Source of the DNA: Luteipulveratus mongoliensis
Lineage (GTDB): Bacteria; Actinomycetota; Actinomycetes; Actinomycetales; Dermatophilaceae
DNA: 64,000 nt
Direction of reading: 5' to 3'
NCBI RefSeq assembly: GCF_001190945.1
Contig: NZ_CP011112.1
Span: 1,984,001 to 2,048,000 of the forward strand
The notes beneath the pieces are model-generated. The model was not told where the DNA came from. It did no database searches and was given only the letters and a program-made list of their open reading frames with translations. Below, one piece after another: positions 7,648-16,414 of this stretch (positions are counted from its first letter, which is position 1; the number at the start of each line of letters is the position of its first letter). The position numbers and the translations under genes are program-made.

Positions 7648-9394
7648 CGGAATTCACCTCCTGGGGGTCCGCATCGTTGGACGGCGTGTCTTCTTCGCCT
7701 CGTACGACGACCCGCCGGTACTCCGGCGATGTCGCCATCAGATGTGCATGGGTTCCGCGAACCAGCTCGCGGCCCTCGATGAGCAGGACCACGTCGTCCG
7801 CCTGGTCGAGGATGAGCGGGCTGGCCGACATCACGACCGTCGTCCGACCGCGTCGCGAATCGGACAGACGCCCGGCGATACGTGCCTCGGTGTGGGCGTC
7901 GACCGCACTCGTCGGCTCGACCAGGACGAGCGTCTCCGCCTGGGTCAGCAGCGCTCGGACCAGCGCCAACCGCTGCCGCTGCCCGCCGGAGAACGACCGG
8001 CCGCGCTCCTCGACCTCGGCGTCCAAGCCGCCGTCGAGAGCATCGAGCACGTCATCGGCGCTCGCGACCTCCAGCGCAGCCAGCATCTCCTTGTCGCTGA
8101 CCTGACCGGACGGATCGAGCTCGTCGCGCAACGTGCCGGTGAACAGACGCGGGTCCGTCTCGGACACGACCACCCGCGAACGCAGCTGTGACACAGGCAC
8201 ATTCGCGATCGGCGTACCACCGAACGTCACGTCCGTCGGCGTCGGTCCGAAGCGACCGAGACGGTCAGCGAGTGCGGAAGTGTCCTCGGGTCGTTCGGAC
8301 ACGATCGCCGTCATGCGACCCGGTTCGATGCGTACGCCGGAGGTCGGGTCCGCGAGCGCGGCGGCACCTGCCGGCAGCTCGTCACCGGGCAGCTCAGGTG
8401 TGTCGCTCTCGACCTTGAGGACGTTGATGATCTTGCGCGACGCGACGAGCGAACGGATGGCCTTGTCGGTCATCTCGGTCGCCGTACGCAGCGGCATCAC
8501 CAGGAACGCGGCGTAGCCGTAGAACGCCACCAGCTGACCTGGTGTCAGCGATCCGTCGTGAACGGAACGCGCACCGAGCCAGGTCACGATCAGCATGAAG
8601 ATCCCGGGTAGCAGCACCTGCGCTGCGTCGAGCGTCGACTGCAGACCCGCGACGTGCACGCCGCTGGCCCGGACCCGCTGCGACTGGTGCTCGTAGCGGC
8701 GCAGGAACGTCTGCTCGCCACCGATACCGCGCAGCACCCGCAGACCCGCCACCGTGTCGGCGCCGAGCTCGGTGAGCTTGCCGCTCTCCTCGCGCTGCGC
8801 GGCCTGGCGCCGTTGGAGCGGACGCATCACGACGGTCAGGGTCCCGAGCAGGAGGGGGACGCCGAGCAGGACGACCAGGCCCAGGCGTACGGACGACGTC
8901 AGCAGGATCACCGCGACGACGAAGTAGGACACGATCGCGCCCACGAAGCGGGCGAAGGTGTCGTACGACGCCCCGAGCCGCATCGAGTCCGACGCGACAC
9001 TCGCGACGACCTGGCCCGGCGGCACCTCGCGGGGGAGGGCGGCGCCACGCGTCGCGGAGTGCCAGCCGATGAGCTGGATGGCGCGGAAGGCCGCGCGCAG
9101 CCAGTTCTCCACCGCGAACCGGTGACGCAGCGTGCCGCTGACCGCGGACACGACTGCGAGCGCCAGCACCGCGCCCGCCCACAGCCACAACCGGGACACG
9201 TCGTGCGCCCGGATCCCCTCGTCGATGGCGCGACTGAGCGCCGCGGGAACCAGCGCCTGCGACAGCATCCAGGTGACGCCGCAGAGCACACCGCAGGTGA
9301 GGGATCGCCGCTGACCACGGGCCACCCAGAACATGAATCGGGCTGGTCCGCGCAGGTCGGGGGTGCCGGGATCGGCATAGGGGAGAGGTTGCAT
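7637..9394 (-). CDS. ABC exporter half-transporter (catalytically degenerate subunit)
   Basis: A 585-residue permease-ATPase, first gene of the pair. The N-terminal PYADPGTPDLRGPARFMFW is typical of one subunit of actinobacterial heterodimeric exporters. The Walker A position reads VSERPEDTSALAD (about 361-373), lacking both glycines and the lysine. In the Walker B the aspartate is replaced (LVLVEPTSAVD), the Q-loop has Glu (VSETDPRLF), and the H-loop histidine is missing (VMSASPLILDQ). The signature SFSGGQRQR (about 462) is perfect. The protein should therefore complete the partner's ATP site while its own site is silent. Degeneracy is common in such dimers but this is an extreme case. Confidence 0.9.
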   Translation of the reverse strand: MQPLPYADPGTPDLRGPARFMFWVARGQRRSLTCGVLCGVTWMLSQALVPAALSRAIDEGIRAHDVSRLWLWAGAVLALAVVSAVSGTLRHRFAVENWLRAAFRAIQLIGWHSATRGAALPREVPPGQVVASVASDSMRLGASYDTFARFVGAIVSYFVVAVILLTSSVRLGLVVLLGVPLLLGTLTVVMRPLQRRQAAQREESGKLTELGADTVAGLRVLRGIGGEQTFLRRYEHQSQRVRASGVHVAGLQSTLDAAQVLLPGIFMLIVTWLGARSVHDGSLTPGQLVAFYGYAAFLVMPLRTATEMTDKAIRSLVASRKIINVLKVESDTPELPGDELPAGAAALADPTSGVRIEPGRMTAIVSERPEDTSALADRLGRFGPTPTDVTFGGTPIANVPVSQLRSRVVVSETDPRLFTGTLRDELDPSGQVSDKEMLAALEVASADDVLDALDGGLDAEVEERGRSFSGGQRQRLALVRALLTQAETLVLVEPTSAVDAHTEARIAGRLSDSRRGRTTVVMSASPLILDQADDVVLLIEGRELVRGTHAHLMATSPEYRRVVVRGEEDTPSNDADPQEVNSVVH

Positions 9395-9466
9395 AGCGCT
9401 TCAACGCTAGAGCGCCGACACCCCCGGAATAAAGCGATTTTCGCGCGGCGGCCTACTCTGGAGGGC

Positions 9467-10300
9467 GTGCTGCAGACCGCTCTCCGACCGCGCAACCTCG
9501 CGCTGCTGACGCTCGCCGTCGTCGCAGCCGTGGTGTTCGTGCTCCTCGGGCGCTGGCAGTGGGGCGTCGCGCAGGACGACGCTCGGGCCAAGGCGCTGCG
9601 CGACGGACCGCGGCACCCCGTCGTCCAGCTGACCGACTACGTCCAGCCGCACCAGCCGTTCCCCAAGGGAGGCTCGCTGCGCCGGGTCGAGGCGAGCGGC
9701 ACGTACGACTCCGCTCACCAGGTCCTCGTCCCCGACCGCCGGCTCGCGGGCAAGAAGGGTCTCTGGGTCGTGACCCCGTTGGTCGTCGACGGCACGGGAG
9801 CCCGGCTGGCTGTCGTACGCGGTTTCGTCACCTCCGCAGACCAGGCCACGCCACCCGTCGTACGCGGGAAGGTCACCATCGTCGGCGCGCTCGCTCCCAC
9901 CGAATCACCTTCAGAGGCAACGGATTACCCGTCCGGACAGATCGGCTCGGTCGATGTCCCTTCGATGCTCAACACGTGGGGCGGCGACGCGTACAACGCG
10001 TTCGTGTTCGGGATGAGCGAGTCACCGTCGGCCACCACGGTGGCCATCACCAAGGTGCCGCCGCCGAGTCCCGAGGCCGGCAACCGCGACTGGCGCAACG
10101 TCGGCTACGCGTTCCAGTGGTGGGCCTTCGCGGCGTTCGCCCTCTACTTCTGGTGGCGCAGCGTCAAGGAGGACCGCCGTGACGAGCTCGCGGCGGAGCA
10201 GGCGCACAATGAGGGCGCACCTGACCCAGCACCTGACCAGCCAGCACCTGACCACCCAGCACCTGACCACCCAGCCCCTGCCAAGGACCTTCATGTCTGA
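9467..10300 (+). CDS. SURF1 family cytochrome oxidase biogenesis protein
   Basis: A 277-residue membrane protein with one N-terminal helix (about 9-28), a large extracytoplasmic domain and a second helix near 218-236, the SURF1 topology. Family hallmarks include GRWQWGVAQ after the first helix and NVGYAFQWWAFA before the second. SURF1 (Shy1) assists assembly and heme insertion of aa3-type cytochrome oxidase. The C-terminal cytosolic tail has three near-identical PAPDx repeats coded by 15-bp tandem DNA repeats. The GTG start has TACTCT 7 nt upstream and may be leaderless. It overlaps the next gene by 8 bp. Confidence 0.88.
   Translation: MLQTALRPRNLALLTLAVVAAVVFVLLGRWQWGVAQDDARAKALRDGPRHPVVQLTDYVQPHQPFPKGGSLRRVEASGTYDSAHQVLVPDRRLAGKKGLWVVTPLVVDGTGARLAVVRGFVTSADQATPPVVRGKVTIVGALAPTESPSEATDYPSGQIGSVDVPSMLNTWGGDAYNAFVFGMSESPSATTVAITKVPPPSPEAGNRDWRNVGYAFQWWAFAAFALYFWWRSVKEDRRDELAAEQAHNEGAPDPAPDQPAPDHPAPDHPAPAKDLHV
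10226..10270 (+). repeat. Three 15-bp tandem repeats inside the SURF1 tail
   Basis: Units at 10226-10240, 10241-10255 and 10256-10270 share CCAGCACCTGACCA and differ only at the last base; a fourth, diverged unit follows. They encode PAPDQ/PAPDH/PAPDH in the SURF1 C-terminus. Copy number probably varies by slippage between strains. Confidence 0.85.
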
Positions 10301-10652
10301 CGTCGCCCCCTCGGGCCAGCCCGCCGCCACCGCCACGATCGATGCCGAGAAGGCACGCAAGAAGCTCACGTTCTTCAAGGTGATGGCGTTCATCGTCGGC
10401 ATCGGCCTGCTCATCCTGTGCGCCGAGATGGTGCTGCACTACGGCTTCGACAACGAGGCGCTGGACTGGTGGCCGCAGCCGCACGGCTTCATCTTCATCG
10501 TCTACGTCCTCGCGACCGTGCTGCTCGGCTTCGAGGTCCGCTGGCCGCTCAGCAAGACAGTCCTCGTGGTGCTGGCCGGCTGCGTACCTTTCCTGTCGTT
10601 CTGGGTCGAGCGCAAGATCTCCCGTGAGGTGGAGACCACGCTGCACGCCTGA
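10293..10652 (+). CDS. DUF3817 membrane protein
   Basis: A 119-residue membrane protein with a short charged N-terminus and three predicted helices (about 30-50, 63-80, 86-103). FFKVMAFIVGIGLL and a following glutamate in the helix are typical of DUF3817 proteins (related to YdzA-type small proteins). Function unknown. The ATG at 10293 overlaps the SURF1 stop, so the two are co-translated. In actinobacteria this gene commonly lies just upstream of guaA, as here. Confidence 0.8.
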   Translation: MSDVAPSGQPAATATIDAEKARKKLTFFKVMAFIVGIGLLILCAEMVLHYGFDNEALDWWPQPHGFIFIVYVLATVLLGFEVRWPLSKTVLVVLAGCVPFLSFWVERKISREVETTLHA

Positions 10653-10674
10653 CCGCCCGGGCCGCCGGGCCGGA

Positions 10675-10680
10675 TAACCT
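10675..10680 (+). promoter_or_regulatory. Probable -10 box of a leaderless guaA transcript
   Basis: TAACCT is followed by exactly 6 nt and then the GTG at 10687. No Shine-Dalgarno is present. This favours the GTG at 10687 over the in-frame GTG at 10681. Confidence 0.5.
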
Positions 10681-10686
10681 GTGCGG

Positions 10687-12264
10687 GTGACTGAAGCCCT
10701 CCAGGACCGGCCCGTTCTCGTCGTCGACTTCGGGGCGCAGTACGCCCAGCTCATCGCCCGCCGGGTGCGTGAGGCCGCGCTCTACAGCGAGGTCGTCCCG
10801 CACACCATGCCGGTGGCCGAGATGCTCGCCAAGAACCCGTCCGCCGTCGTGCTCTCCGGCGGTCCGTCCTCGGTGTACGCCGATGGCGCGCCTTCGCTGG
10901 ACGCGGCCCTGCTCGAGGCGGGGGTGCCGGTCTTCGGCATCTGCTACGGCTTCCAGGCGATGGTCAAGGCACTCGAGGGCACGGTGGAGCAGACCGGGAT
11001 GCGCGAGTACGGGCGTACCCAGGCCACCATCCACAGCACCGACTCGACGCTCTTCAACGGCCAGCCCGACGAGCAGTCGGTGTGGATGTCACACGGCGAC
11101 TCGGTCAGCGAGGCACCCGACGGGATGCGGGTCACGGCGACCACGCCGGGCGCATCCGTCGCGGCGTTCGAGGACGACGAGCGCAAGCTCTACGGCGTCC
11201 AGTGGCACCCCGAGGTGCTGCACTCCACGTTCGGCCAGCGCGTCATGGAGAACTTCCTGCTCCGCGGCGCCGGCCTCGAGCCCACCTGGACCCCGGCCAA
11301 CATGGCCGAGGAGCTCGTCGCGCAGGTCCGCGAGCAGGTCGGCGAGTCGCGAGCGCTCTGCGCGCTGTCCGGCGGCGTCGACTCCTCTGTCGCGGGAGCT
11401 CTCGTACAGAAGGCGATCGGGGACCAGCTCACCTGTGTCTTCGTCGACCACGGGCTGCTGCGTGACGGCGAGGCCGAGCAGGTCGAGAAGGACTTCGTCA
11501 CCGCCACTGGTGTCGACCTGGTCGTCATCGACGCCAAGGAGCAGTTCCTCACTGCGCTCGCCGGGGTCAGCGACCCCGAGGAGAAGCGCAAGATCATCGG
11601 CCGCGAGTTCATCCGCGTCTTCGAGCAGGCGGCGCGCGACATCGTGCACGACCGTGGCGATGAGGAGCACCCGGTCGAGTTCCTCGTCCAGGGCACGCTC
11701 TACCCCGACGTCGTCGAGTCCGGCGGTGGCGCGGGCGCGGCCAACATCAAGTCGCACCACAACGTCGGTGGACTGCCCGAGGACCTGAAGTTCTCACTGG
11801 TCGAGCCGCTGAAGGCGTTGTTCAAGGACGAGGTCCGTCAGGTCGGCCTTCAGCTGGGCGTGCCGGAGGGCATCGTCTGGCGCCAGCCGTTCCCCGGCCC
11901 TGGCCTGGGCATCCGCATCATCGGTGAGGTCACCGCCGAGCGCCTCGACATCCTGCGCGCCGCCGACAAGATCGCCCGCGAAGAGCTGTCCGCCGCCGAT
12001 CTGGACCGCGACATCTGGCAGTGCCCCGTCGTACTCCTCGCCGACATCCGCTCGGTCGGCGTGCAGGGCGACGGCCGCACCTACGGTCACCCGATCGTGC
12101 TGCGCCCCGTCTCCTCCGAGGACGCGATGACCGCCGACTGGACGCGGCTGCCGTACGACGTCCTCGCCAAGATCTCCAACCGCATCACCAACGAGGTCCC
12201 CGACGTCAACCGCGTGGTGCTGGACGTGACGAGCAAGCCCCCGGGCACCATCGAGTGGGAGTGA
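10687..12264 (+). CDS. guaA: GMP synthase (glutamine-hydrolysing)
   Basis: About 525 residues, converting XMP, ATP and glutamine to GMP. The N-terminal class I glutamine amidotransferase domain has the nucleophile cysteine in FGICYGFQ (about 79-86) and the His-Glu pair in QWHPEVLHS. The ATP pyrophosphatase domain begins with the P-loop LSGGVDSS (about 228), followed by the dimerisation domain ending in KPPGTIEWE, the invariant C-terminus. The GTG at 10687 is preferred because of the leaderless -10 box; using 10681 would add two residues. It is the second guanine-nucleotide gene in the window after guaB3. Confidence 0.96.
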   Translation: MTEALQDRPVLVVDFGAQYAQLIARRVREAALYSEVVPHTMPVAEMLAKNPSAVVLSGGPSSVYADGAPSLDAALLEAGVPVFGICYGFQAMVKALEGTVEQTGMREYGRTQATIHSTDSTLFNGQPDEQSVWMSHGDSVSEAPDGMRVTATTPGASVAAFEDDERKLYGVQWHPEVLHSTFGQRVMENFLLRGAGLEPTWTPANMAEELVAQVREQVGESRALCALSGGVDSSVAGALVQKAIGDQLTCVFVDHGLLRDGEAEQVEKDFVTATGVDLVVIDAKEQFLTALAGVSDPEEKRKIIGREFIRVFEQAARDIVHDRGDEEHPVEFLVQGTLYPDVVESGGGAGAANIKSHHNVGGLPEDLKFSLVEPLKALFKDEVRQVGLQLGVPEGIVWRQPFPGPGLGIRIIGEVTAERLDILRAADKIAREELSAADLDRDIWQCPVVLLADIRSVGVQGDGRTYGHPIVLRPVSSEDAMTADWTRLPYDVLAKISNRITNEVPDVNRVVLDVTSKPPGTIEWE

Positions 12265-12318
12265 CTGCGCACAGGTCCTACTCAGGGGACGCTCAATGTC
12301 CTCGCGCACAGTGAGGAG

Positions 12319-13170
12319 ATGACCGCGTCCACCGTGTACCGGCCGGCGGAGCCGCCGGCCCTGGCCGAGCGGCCCCCACCGACCTCATGGACTCGGTCAG
12401 CGGCGATGTCGCTGACCGGCTTCGTTCTGCTCGCTCTCTGTGTCGCCGGTGGGCTGCGCTGGGAGGGCGGCCTCAACCTGGACCAGCGGATGATGCGGTC
12501 CGTCGGGCACTCGGCCGAGGCCGGCATGAAGATCATCGACGTGATGACGGCTGTGTCGGTCTCGTTCGTCGCGATCTGCCTGGTCGGCTGTATGGCGGTC
12601 GCGCTGCTGCGGGGGCGGTTCGCGCTCGCGACGAGCGCCGCGCTGCTGATCGCGGGCGCCAACCTGACCACCCAGGTTCTCAAGTACCACGTGCTCGGTC
12701 GCGTCGACGGGGCCAACAACACCTCCCCGAGCGGCCACACGACCGTGTCGCTGTCCATCGCGATCGCGGCCGTGCTGGTCGCACCTGCCGTCTGGCGCTG
12801 GGTGGTCGTGCCGCTGGCGGGGTTCGTGGGGACTTTCGTCGGAGCCGGCACTGTCGTGGGTCAGTGGCACCGCCCGTCCGATGTGCTGGCCGGGGTCGGC
12901 GTCTGCCTGGTGTGGACGGGCATCGCGGTGGCCTTCGTCGCAGCCGTGCAACGACGTCGTACGCCAGCCGCTCCCGTCCCGGCGAGCCGCTCGTTGCTCG
13001 CCTTGCCCGGCTCGGCCGTGGCCGGTCTGGTCTTCGTCTCCTGGGGCGTACGACCGCAGGACGGCGACGTCAACCTCGGCCTCGCGGTCGTCTCGTTGGC
13101 GACCATCGGCCTGGCCGTCGCCGGCGCGATCGCGTGGGCCGGTTCGTACGCCGACCGTCACCTCGCCTAG
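12319..13170 (+). CDS. PAP2-family phosphatase, membrane bound
   Basis: A 283-residue membrane protein with about six helices. The acid phosphatase/vanadium haloperoxidase motifs are seen in order: a Lys/Arg-containing first motif (KYHVLGR, about 121), SPSGHTTVS (about 137) and GQWHRPSDVLAG (about 184), which supply the phosphate-binding residues and catalytic His-Asp. Substrates in this family include undecaprenyl diphosphate and phosphatidic acid. Start ATG 12319 follows GAGGAG closely. It is convergent with the flippase-like gene; a hairpin repeat lies between them. Confidence 0.88.
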   Translation: MTASTVYRPAEPPALAERPPPTSWTRSAAMSLTGFVLLALCVAGGLRWEGGLNLDQRMMRSVGHSAEAGMKIIDVMTAVSVSFVAICLVGCMAVALLRGRFALATSAALLIAGANLTTQVLKYHVLGRVDGANNTSPSGHTTVSLSIAIAAVLVAPAVWRWVVVPLAGFVGTFVGAGTVVGQWHRPSDVLAGVGVCLVWTGIAVAFVAAVQRRRTPAAPVPASRSLLALPGSAVAGLVFVSWGVRPQDGDVNLGLAVVSLATIGLAVAGAIAWAGSYADRHLA

Positions 13171-13223
13171 GACACGGCGGCGGGCGATCTTTCCCGACCG
13201 GGCGTGTCGCTGACTGAGGGATA

Positions 13224-13292
13224 GGGGTGTCGTGGAGAAGTACAACCTCGTTGTAGATATGCGCAACAAGGTTGTCCTTCTTCGCAGACCCC
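13224..13292. repeat. 69-bp hairpin repeat, copy 1
   Basis: A 69-bp element beginning GGGGTGTCGTG and ending in CCCC, with imperfect inverted arms built on AGAAG..CAAC..GTTGTA and their complements. A second copy, exactly 69 bp long and about 75% identical, is at 22770-22838. It lies between two convergent genes, so a terminator role is possible, but the second copy is in a divergent region. Confidence 0.72.
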
Positions 13293-13335
13293 ATATCCGG
13301 TCGGCCACGACACGCGGGACGGCCGGTCAGCGAGG

Positions 13336-14433
13336 TCAGTCGGGTGGGGTGACCTTGGGGGAGAGCCACCAGCCGAGCCAGCCGAGCGCGCCGAGGGGCA
13401 CCTCGAAGATGTGCGTGAAGATCGCGAACAGCAGCACTCCCGCGGCCGCGGCCGGCTTGTCCGCACCCCAGGCGACCAGCACCGTCAGCGTGCCGGCCTC
13501 GGTGATGCCCAGCCCGCCCGGCGTGACGCCGACGGCGGTGAGGAGCCGGCCGATGGCGTACGCAGCGAACAGCTTGGGGGTCGGGATGTCGACTCCGACG
13601 GCCGCCATGGTGCGCCAGAAGAGCACGAAGTAGATCCCGAGGAACCCGGTCACGCCGACCGTCATCGGGAACCAGCCGGTCTTGGTGACGCTGGCCAGCC
13701 GCACCCGCTGGTTCTGCAGCACGGCCTTCATGTCGACCCGCTGGCCCTTCTTGGGACCTCGCCGCAGACGCGCGATCCAGTGGCCGATGTGCTTGTCCAG
13801 GAAGACCCCGAACCGGCCCGCCCACTTCTCGCTGACCAGCATCGCGATGAACGCCAACAGCACGATCAGCCCGCCGATGCCACCGACCAGGGCACCCCGG
13901 CGTACGGATTTGGGCAGAGCTGTCTCGTCGAGCGAGAGCATGGCAATCCCGAGGAATGGCAAGCCAACTCGCGCGAGGACATTCCAGACGCCGCTGACGA
14001 TGATGGACGTCGAGATCGACAGCCTGGAGAAGCCCCAGGTGCGCCCGAACAGGTAGGTCACGCCGACGCCCGCTGCGCCACCACCGGGCAGCAGGTTGCC
14101 GACGGAGGAGCCGGCGACGTTCATCATCAGCGCCTTGCTGTGCGACAGGCCGGGCAGCGAACCCGTCAGCGTGAACGTGTAGAGCCACAGCCCCAGCGCC
14201 ACCAGCCCGAACAGCTCGAGGGTGACCATCCAGCCCACCCGGTCGAGGTGGTGCCAGATCTGCGGCCACGACGACTCGGCGAAGTGCGGCAGGCCCCACG
14301 CGATGATCGCGATCGCCAAGGTCAGTCCGAGGACTGCCTGGATGACCGTACGACGGCTCACCCTCGGGAACGACGTCCCGTCATCGTCGCCCAGCTTGGA
14401 CGCCCCGCCGGACGCGTCCTCGTCCACGCTCAC
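13336..14433 (-). CDS. Lysylphosphatidylglycerol synthase-type (UPF0104) membrane protein
   Basis: A 365-residue membrane protein with about eight helices, belonging to the flippase-like family of lysylphosphatidylglycerol synthase membrane domains (UPF0104), without the catalytic aminoacyl-transferase domain. VGNLLPGGGAAG (about 105-116) and VGVTPGGLGITEAG (about 310-323) are the two characteristic proline/glycine motifs. Proteins of this kind are proposed to move lipids or lipid-linked sugars. The GTG start at 14433 overlaps the stop of the PIG-L deacetylase gene by 4 bp, giving a two-gene operon; a joint role in envelope glycolipid handling is inference. Confidence 0.82.
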   Translation of the reverse strand: MSVDEDASGGASKLGDDDGTSFPRVSRRTVIQAVLGLTLAIAIIAWGLPHFAESSWPQIWHHLDRVGWMVTLELFGLVALGLWLYTFTLTGSLPGLSHSKALMMNVAGSSVGNLLPGGGAAGVGVTYLFGRTWGFSRLSISTSIIVSGVWNVLARVGLPFLGIAMLSLDETALPKSVRRGALVGGIGGLIVLLAFIAMLVSEKWAGRFGVFLDKHIGHWIARLRRGPKKGQRVDMKAVLQNQRVRLASVTKTGWFPMTVGVTGFLGIYFVLFWRTMAAVGVDIPTPKLFAAYAIGRLLTAVGVTPGGLGITEAGTLTVLVAWGADKPAAAAGVLLFAIFTHIFEVPLGALGWLGWWLSPKVTPPD

Positions 14434-15245
14434 GGCAGCCCCTCGAAGATGTCGTCGCTGACCGGCCCCTGGTGGGTCGGGTCGACGAACCACTCACGTC
14501 CGAAGATCAGGTCGTACGCCGGGCGCGGGATCTTCAGGAACATCCCGAGCGTGCGATCCGCGCCACCGTCTGCAGAGGCCTGCGAGGCGTGCGCCCGCAT
14601 CGAGGCGCGCTTGGCGCCGATGTAACGCCGGACCGAGACCCGGTGGGTGATGTCCGATGACGCGCTGAAGGAGCGCTCGAAGGACGTGGGGTCGAAGTCC
14701 GCAGGAAAGCGGTAGACCTTCGCGACGAGCTTGACGGCGCCGGCGATCAGGTCGCGCGGCACGGTCGCCTGGAGCACGCGCGGGGTCTGCGCGATCTCCG
14801 CCGCGCGGGCACCGACCTCGTGCACGCGTACGTGGTCGCGGTGCCCGTAGCCGCCATTGGCGTCGTACGTCAGGAGCACGTCGGCGTCCTCCTCACGCAG
14901 GATGTCGGCCAGTCGTCCTGCGGCTTCCTCGACCGGCGCGCGGATGAAGCGCATGCCGCTCGGAGGGTCGTCGTACAGCTCAGGACCCATGCCGCTGTCG
15001 GCGTAGCCGAGGTGCTCGACACGGTGGACGCCGAGCGCGCGGGCGCTGGCTTGCAGCTCTTCCAACCGGCGTGAGGCCAGCTGTCCGTCGCCACGAAACT
15101 CCTCCGAGGCGAGCCCCAGCTCACCGTCCGTGGCGACCACGAGCACGACTCGGTGACCCTCTGCAACGGCGCGCGCCATGGTCCCTGACGTGAGCAGGGC
15201 TTCGTCGTCGGGATGGGCGTGGAAGGCAACCAGCGTGTGCAGCAT
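14430..15245 (-). CDS. PIG-L family N-acetyl sugar deacetylase
   Basis: A 271-residue zinc-dependent deacetylase. AHPDDEA (residues 10-16) and GHRDHVRVHE (about 133-142) carry the metal ligands and catalytic aspartate. The family includes MshB and Mca of mycothiol metabolism and lipid GlcNAc deacetylases. Length and domain fit MshB, but the context with a flippase-like protein and a divergent glycosyltransferase suggests a glycolipid substrate equally well. The ATG at 15245 is 35 bp from the divergent glycosyltransferase start. Confidence 0.85.
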   Translation of the reverse strand: MLHTLVAFHAHPDDEALLTSGTMARAVAEGHRVVLVVATDGELGLASEEFRGDGQLASRRLEELQASARALGVHRVEHLGYADSGMGPELYDDPPSGMRFIRAPVEEAAGRLADILREEDADVLLTYDANGGYGHRDHVRVHEVGARAAEIAQTPRVLQATVPRDLIAGAVKLVAKVYRFPADFDPTSFERSFSASSDITHRVSVRRYIGAKRASMRAHASQASADGGADRTLGMFLKIPRPAYDLIFGREWFVDPTHQGPVSDDIFEGLP

Positions 15246-15280
15246 CAGGAACCATCCTGGCGCATGACAGTCTGTAACCC

Positions 15281-16411
15281 GTGAAGGTGGCCCTGCTGTC
15301 GGACTGCTATCTGCCTCGACTGGGCGGCATCGAGGTGCAGGTCCACGATCTCGCGCGCCATCTTCGGGAAGCCGGGCACACCGTCGAGGCCTTCACCGCC
15401 ACCCGTTCGGACACCGGCGCACGTCAGGTCACCGAGGTGATCGACGGCATCACCGTGCACCGGCTGGCCATCCCACTGCCGGGCGACATGCCGATCAATC
15501 CGTTCGCCCCACCCGAGCTGCGTCGCCAGCTGCGCTCCGGCGGGTTCGACGTCGCGCACGTCCACATGGGCGTGGTCAGCCCGTTCTCGATGGACAGCGT
15601 CCGCGTGCTCCTCGGGCTGGGGATGCCGACCGCCGTGACCTGGCACTGCGTCCTCGCGTGGGTGGCTCCCGCGGTCAAGGTGATGGGCTACGTCGGTCGT
15701 TGGGCGGCCAAGGGCGCCGCGCTCTCTGCGGTGTCGTCCGTGGCGGCCGAACCCCTGCACGAGATGGTCGGTCCGGATGTGCCGATCTCGGTGCTGCCCA
15801 ACGGGATTGACGTCGCACGCTGGGTTGCCGTCGACCGTCATCCACACGAGTTCGTACGCGTGGTGACGGCCATGCGGCTCGCCGCCCGCAAGCGTCCGGT
15901 TCAGCTGCTCGAGGTCATGCAACAGGCGCGCGAGCTCGCGCCCGACGTCGACATCCGTCTCGAGGTGCTGGGGGAGGGTCAGCAGCGAGGGCGTATGGAG
16001 CGATGGGTCGCCGACCACGACGCGGCCAGCTGGGTCAACCTGCCGGGTCGCCTCTCCCGGGACGACCTGCATCGCGAGTACATCGACTCCGACCTCTACA
16101 TCGCACCCGCCGACCTCGAGGCGTTCGGCATCGCCGCCCTGGAGGCACGGACGACCGGGCTGCCGGTGATCGGACCGAAGCACAGCGGCATCACCGAGTT
16201 CGTCACCGACGGAGTCAACGGGCTGCTGGTCGACGACGACACCCAGATGTCGGCGGCCATTGCACGACTTGGTCAGGACACGGCCCTGCGACAGCAGATG
16301 CGGCGGCACAATGTGACTACGCCGCCGGCACAGGCCTGGCCGTCCGTGGTCGGGGAGACCATCGCGCTCTATGAGCGTGCAACGGCACAGCGGCGGCATA
16401 GGGGGAGCTGA
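15281..16411 (+). CDS. Glycosyltransferase family 4 (GT-B fold)
   Basis: A 376-residue GT-B glycosyltransferase. The N-terminal half has LPRLGGIEVQVHDLARHL (about 11-28), typical of the acceptor domain. The C-terminal half has the donor-binding element DLEAFGIAALEARTTGLPVI (about 277-296), the E-x7-E motif of GT4. Related enzymes transfer mannose or other sugars to lipid acceptors. It starts with GTG at 15281, divergent from the PIG-L gene, and the NUDIX gene begins 3 bp after its stop. Membrane helices are absent; it is cytosolic or peripheral. Confidence 0.87.
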   Translation: MKVALLSDCYLPRLGGIEVQVHDLARHLREAGHTVEAFTATRSDTGARQVTEVIDGITVHRLAIPLPGDMPINPFAPPELRRQLRSGGFDVAHVHMGVVSPFSMDSVRVLLGLGMPTAVTWHCVLAWVAPAVKVMGYVGRWAAKGAALSAVSSVAAEPLHEMVGPDVPISVLPNGIDVARWVAVDRHPHEFVRVVTAMRLAARKRPVQLLEVMQQARELAPDVDIRLEVLGEGQQRGRMERWVADHDAASWVNLPGRLSRDDLHREYIDSDLYIAPADLEAFGIAALEARTTGLPVIGPKHSGITEFVTDGVNGLLVDDDTQMSAAIARLGQDTALRQQMRRHNVTTPPAQAWPSVVGETIALYERATAQRRHRGS

Positions 16412-16414
16412 GCC

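Noticed and set aside
8654-9466. Long N-terminal extension of the SURF1 frame
   Set aside because: It overlaps the ABC transporter gene in antisense and lacks homology; the SURF1 signal helix starts right after GTG 9467.
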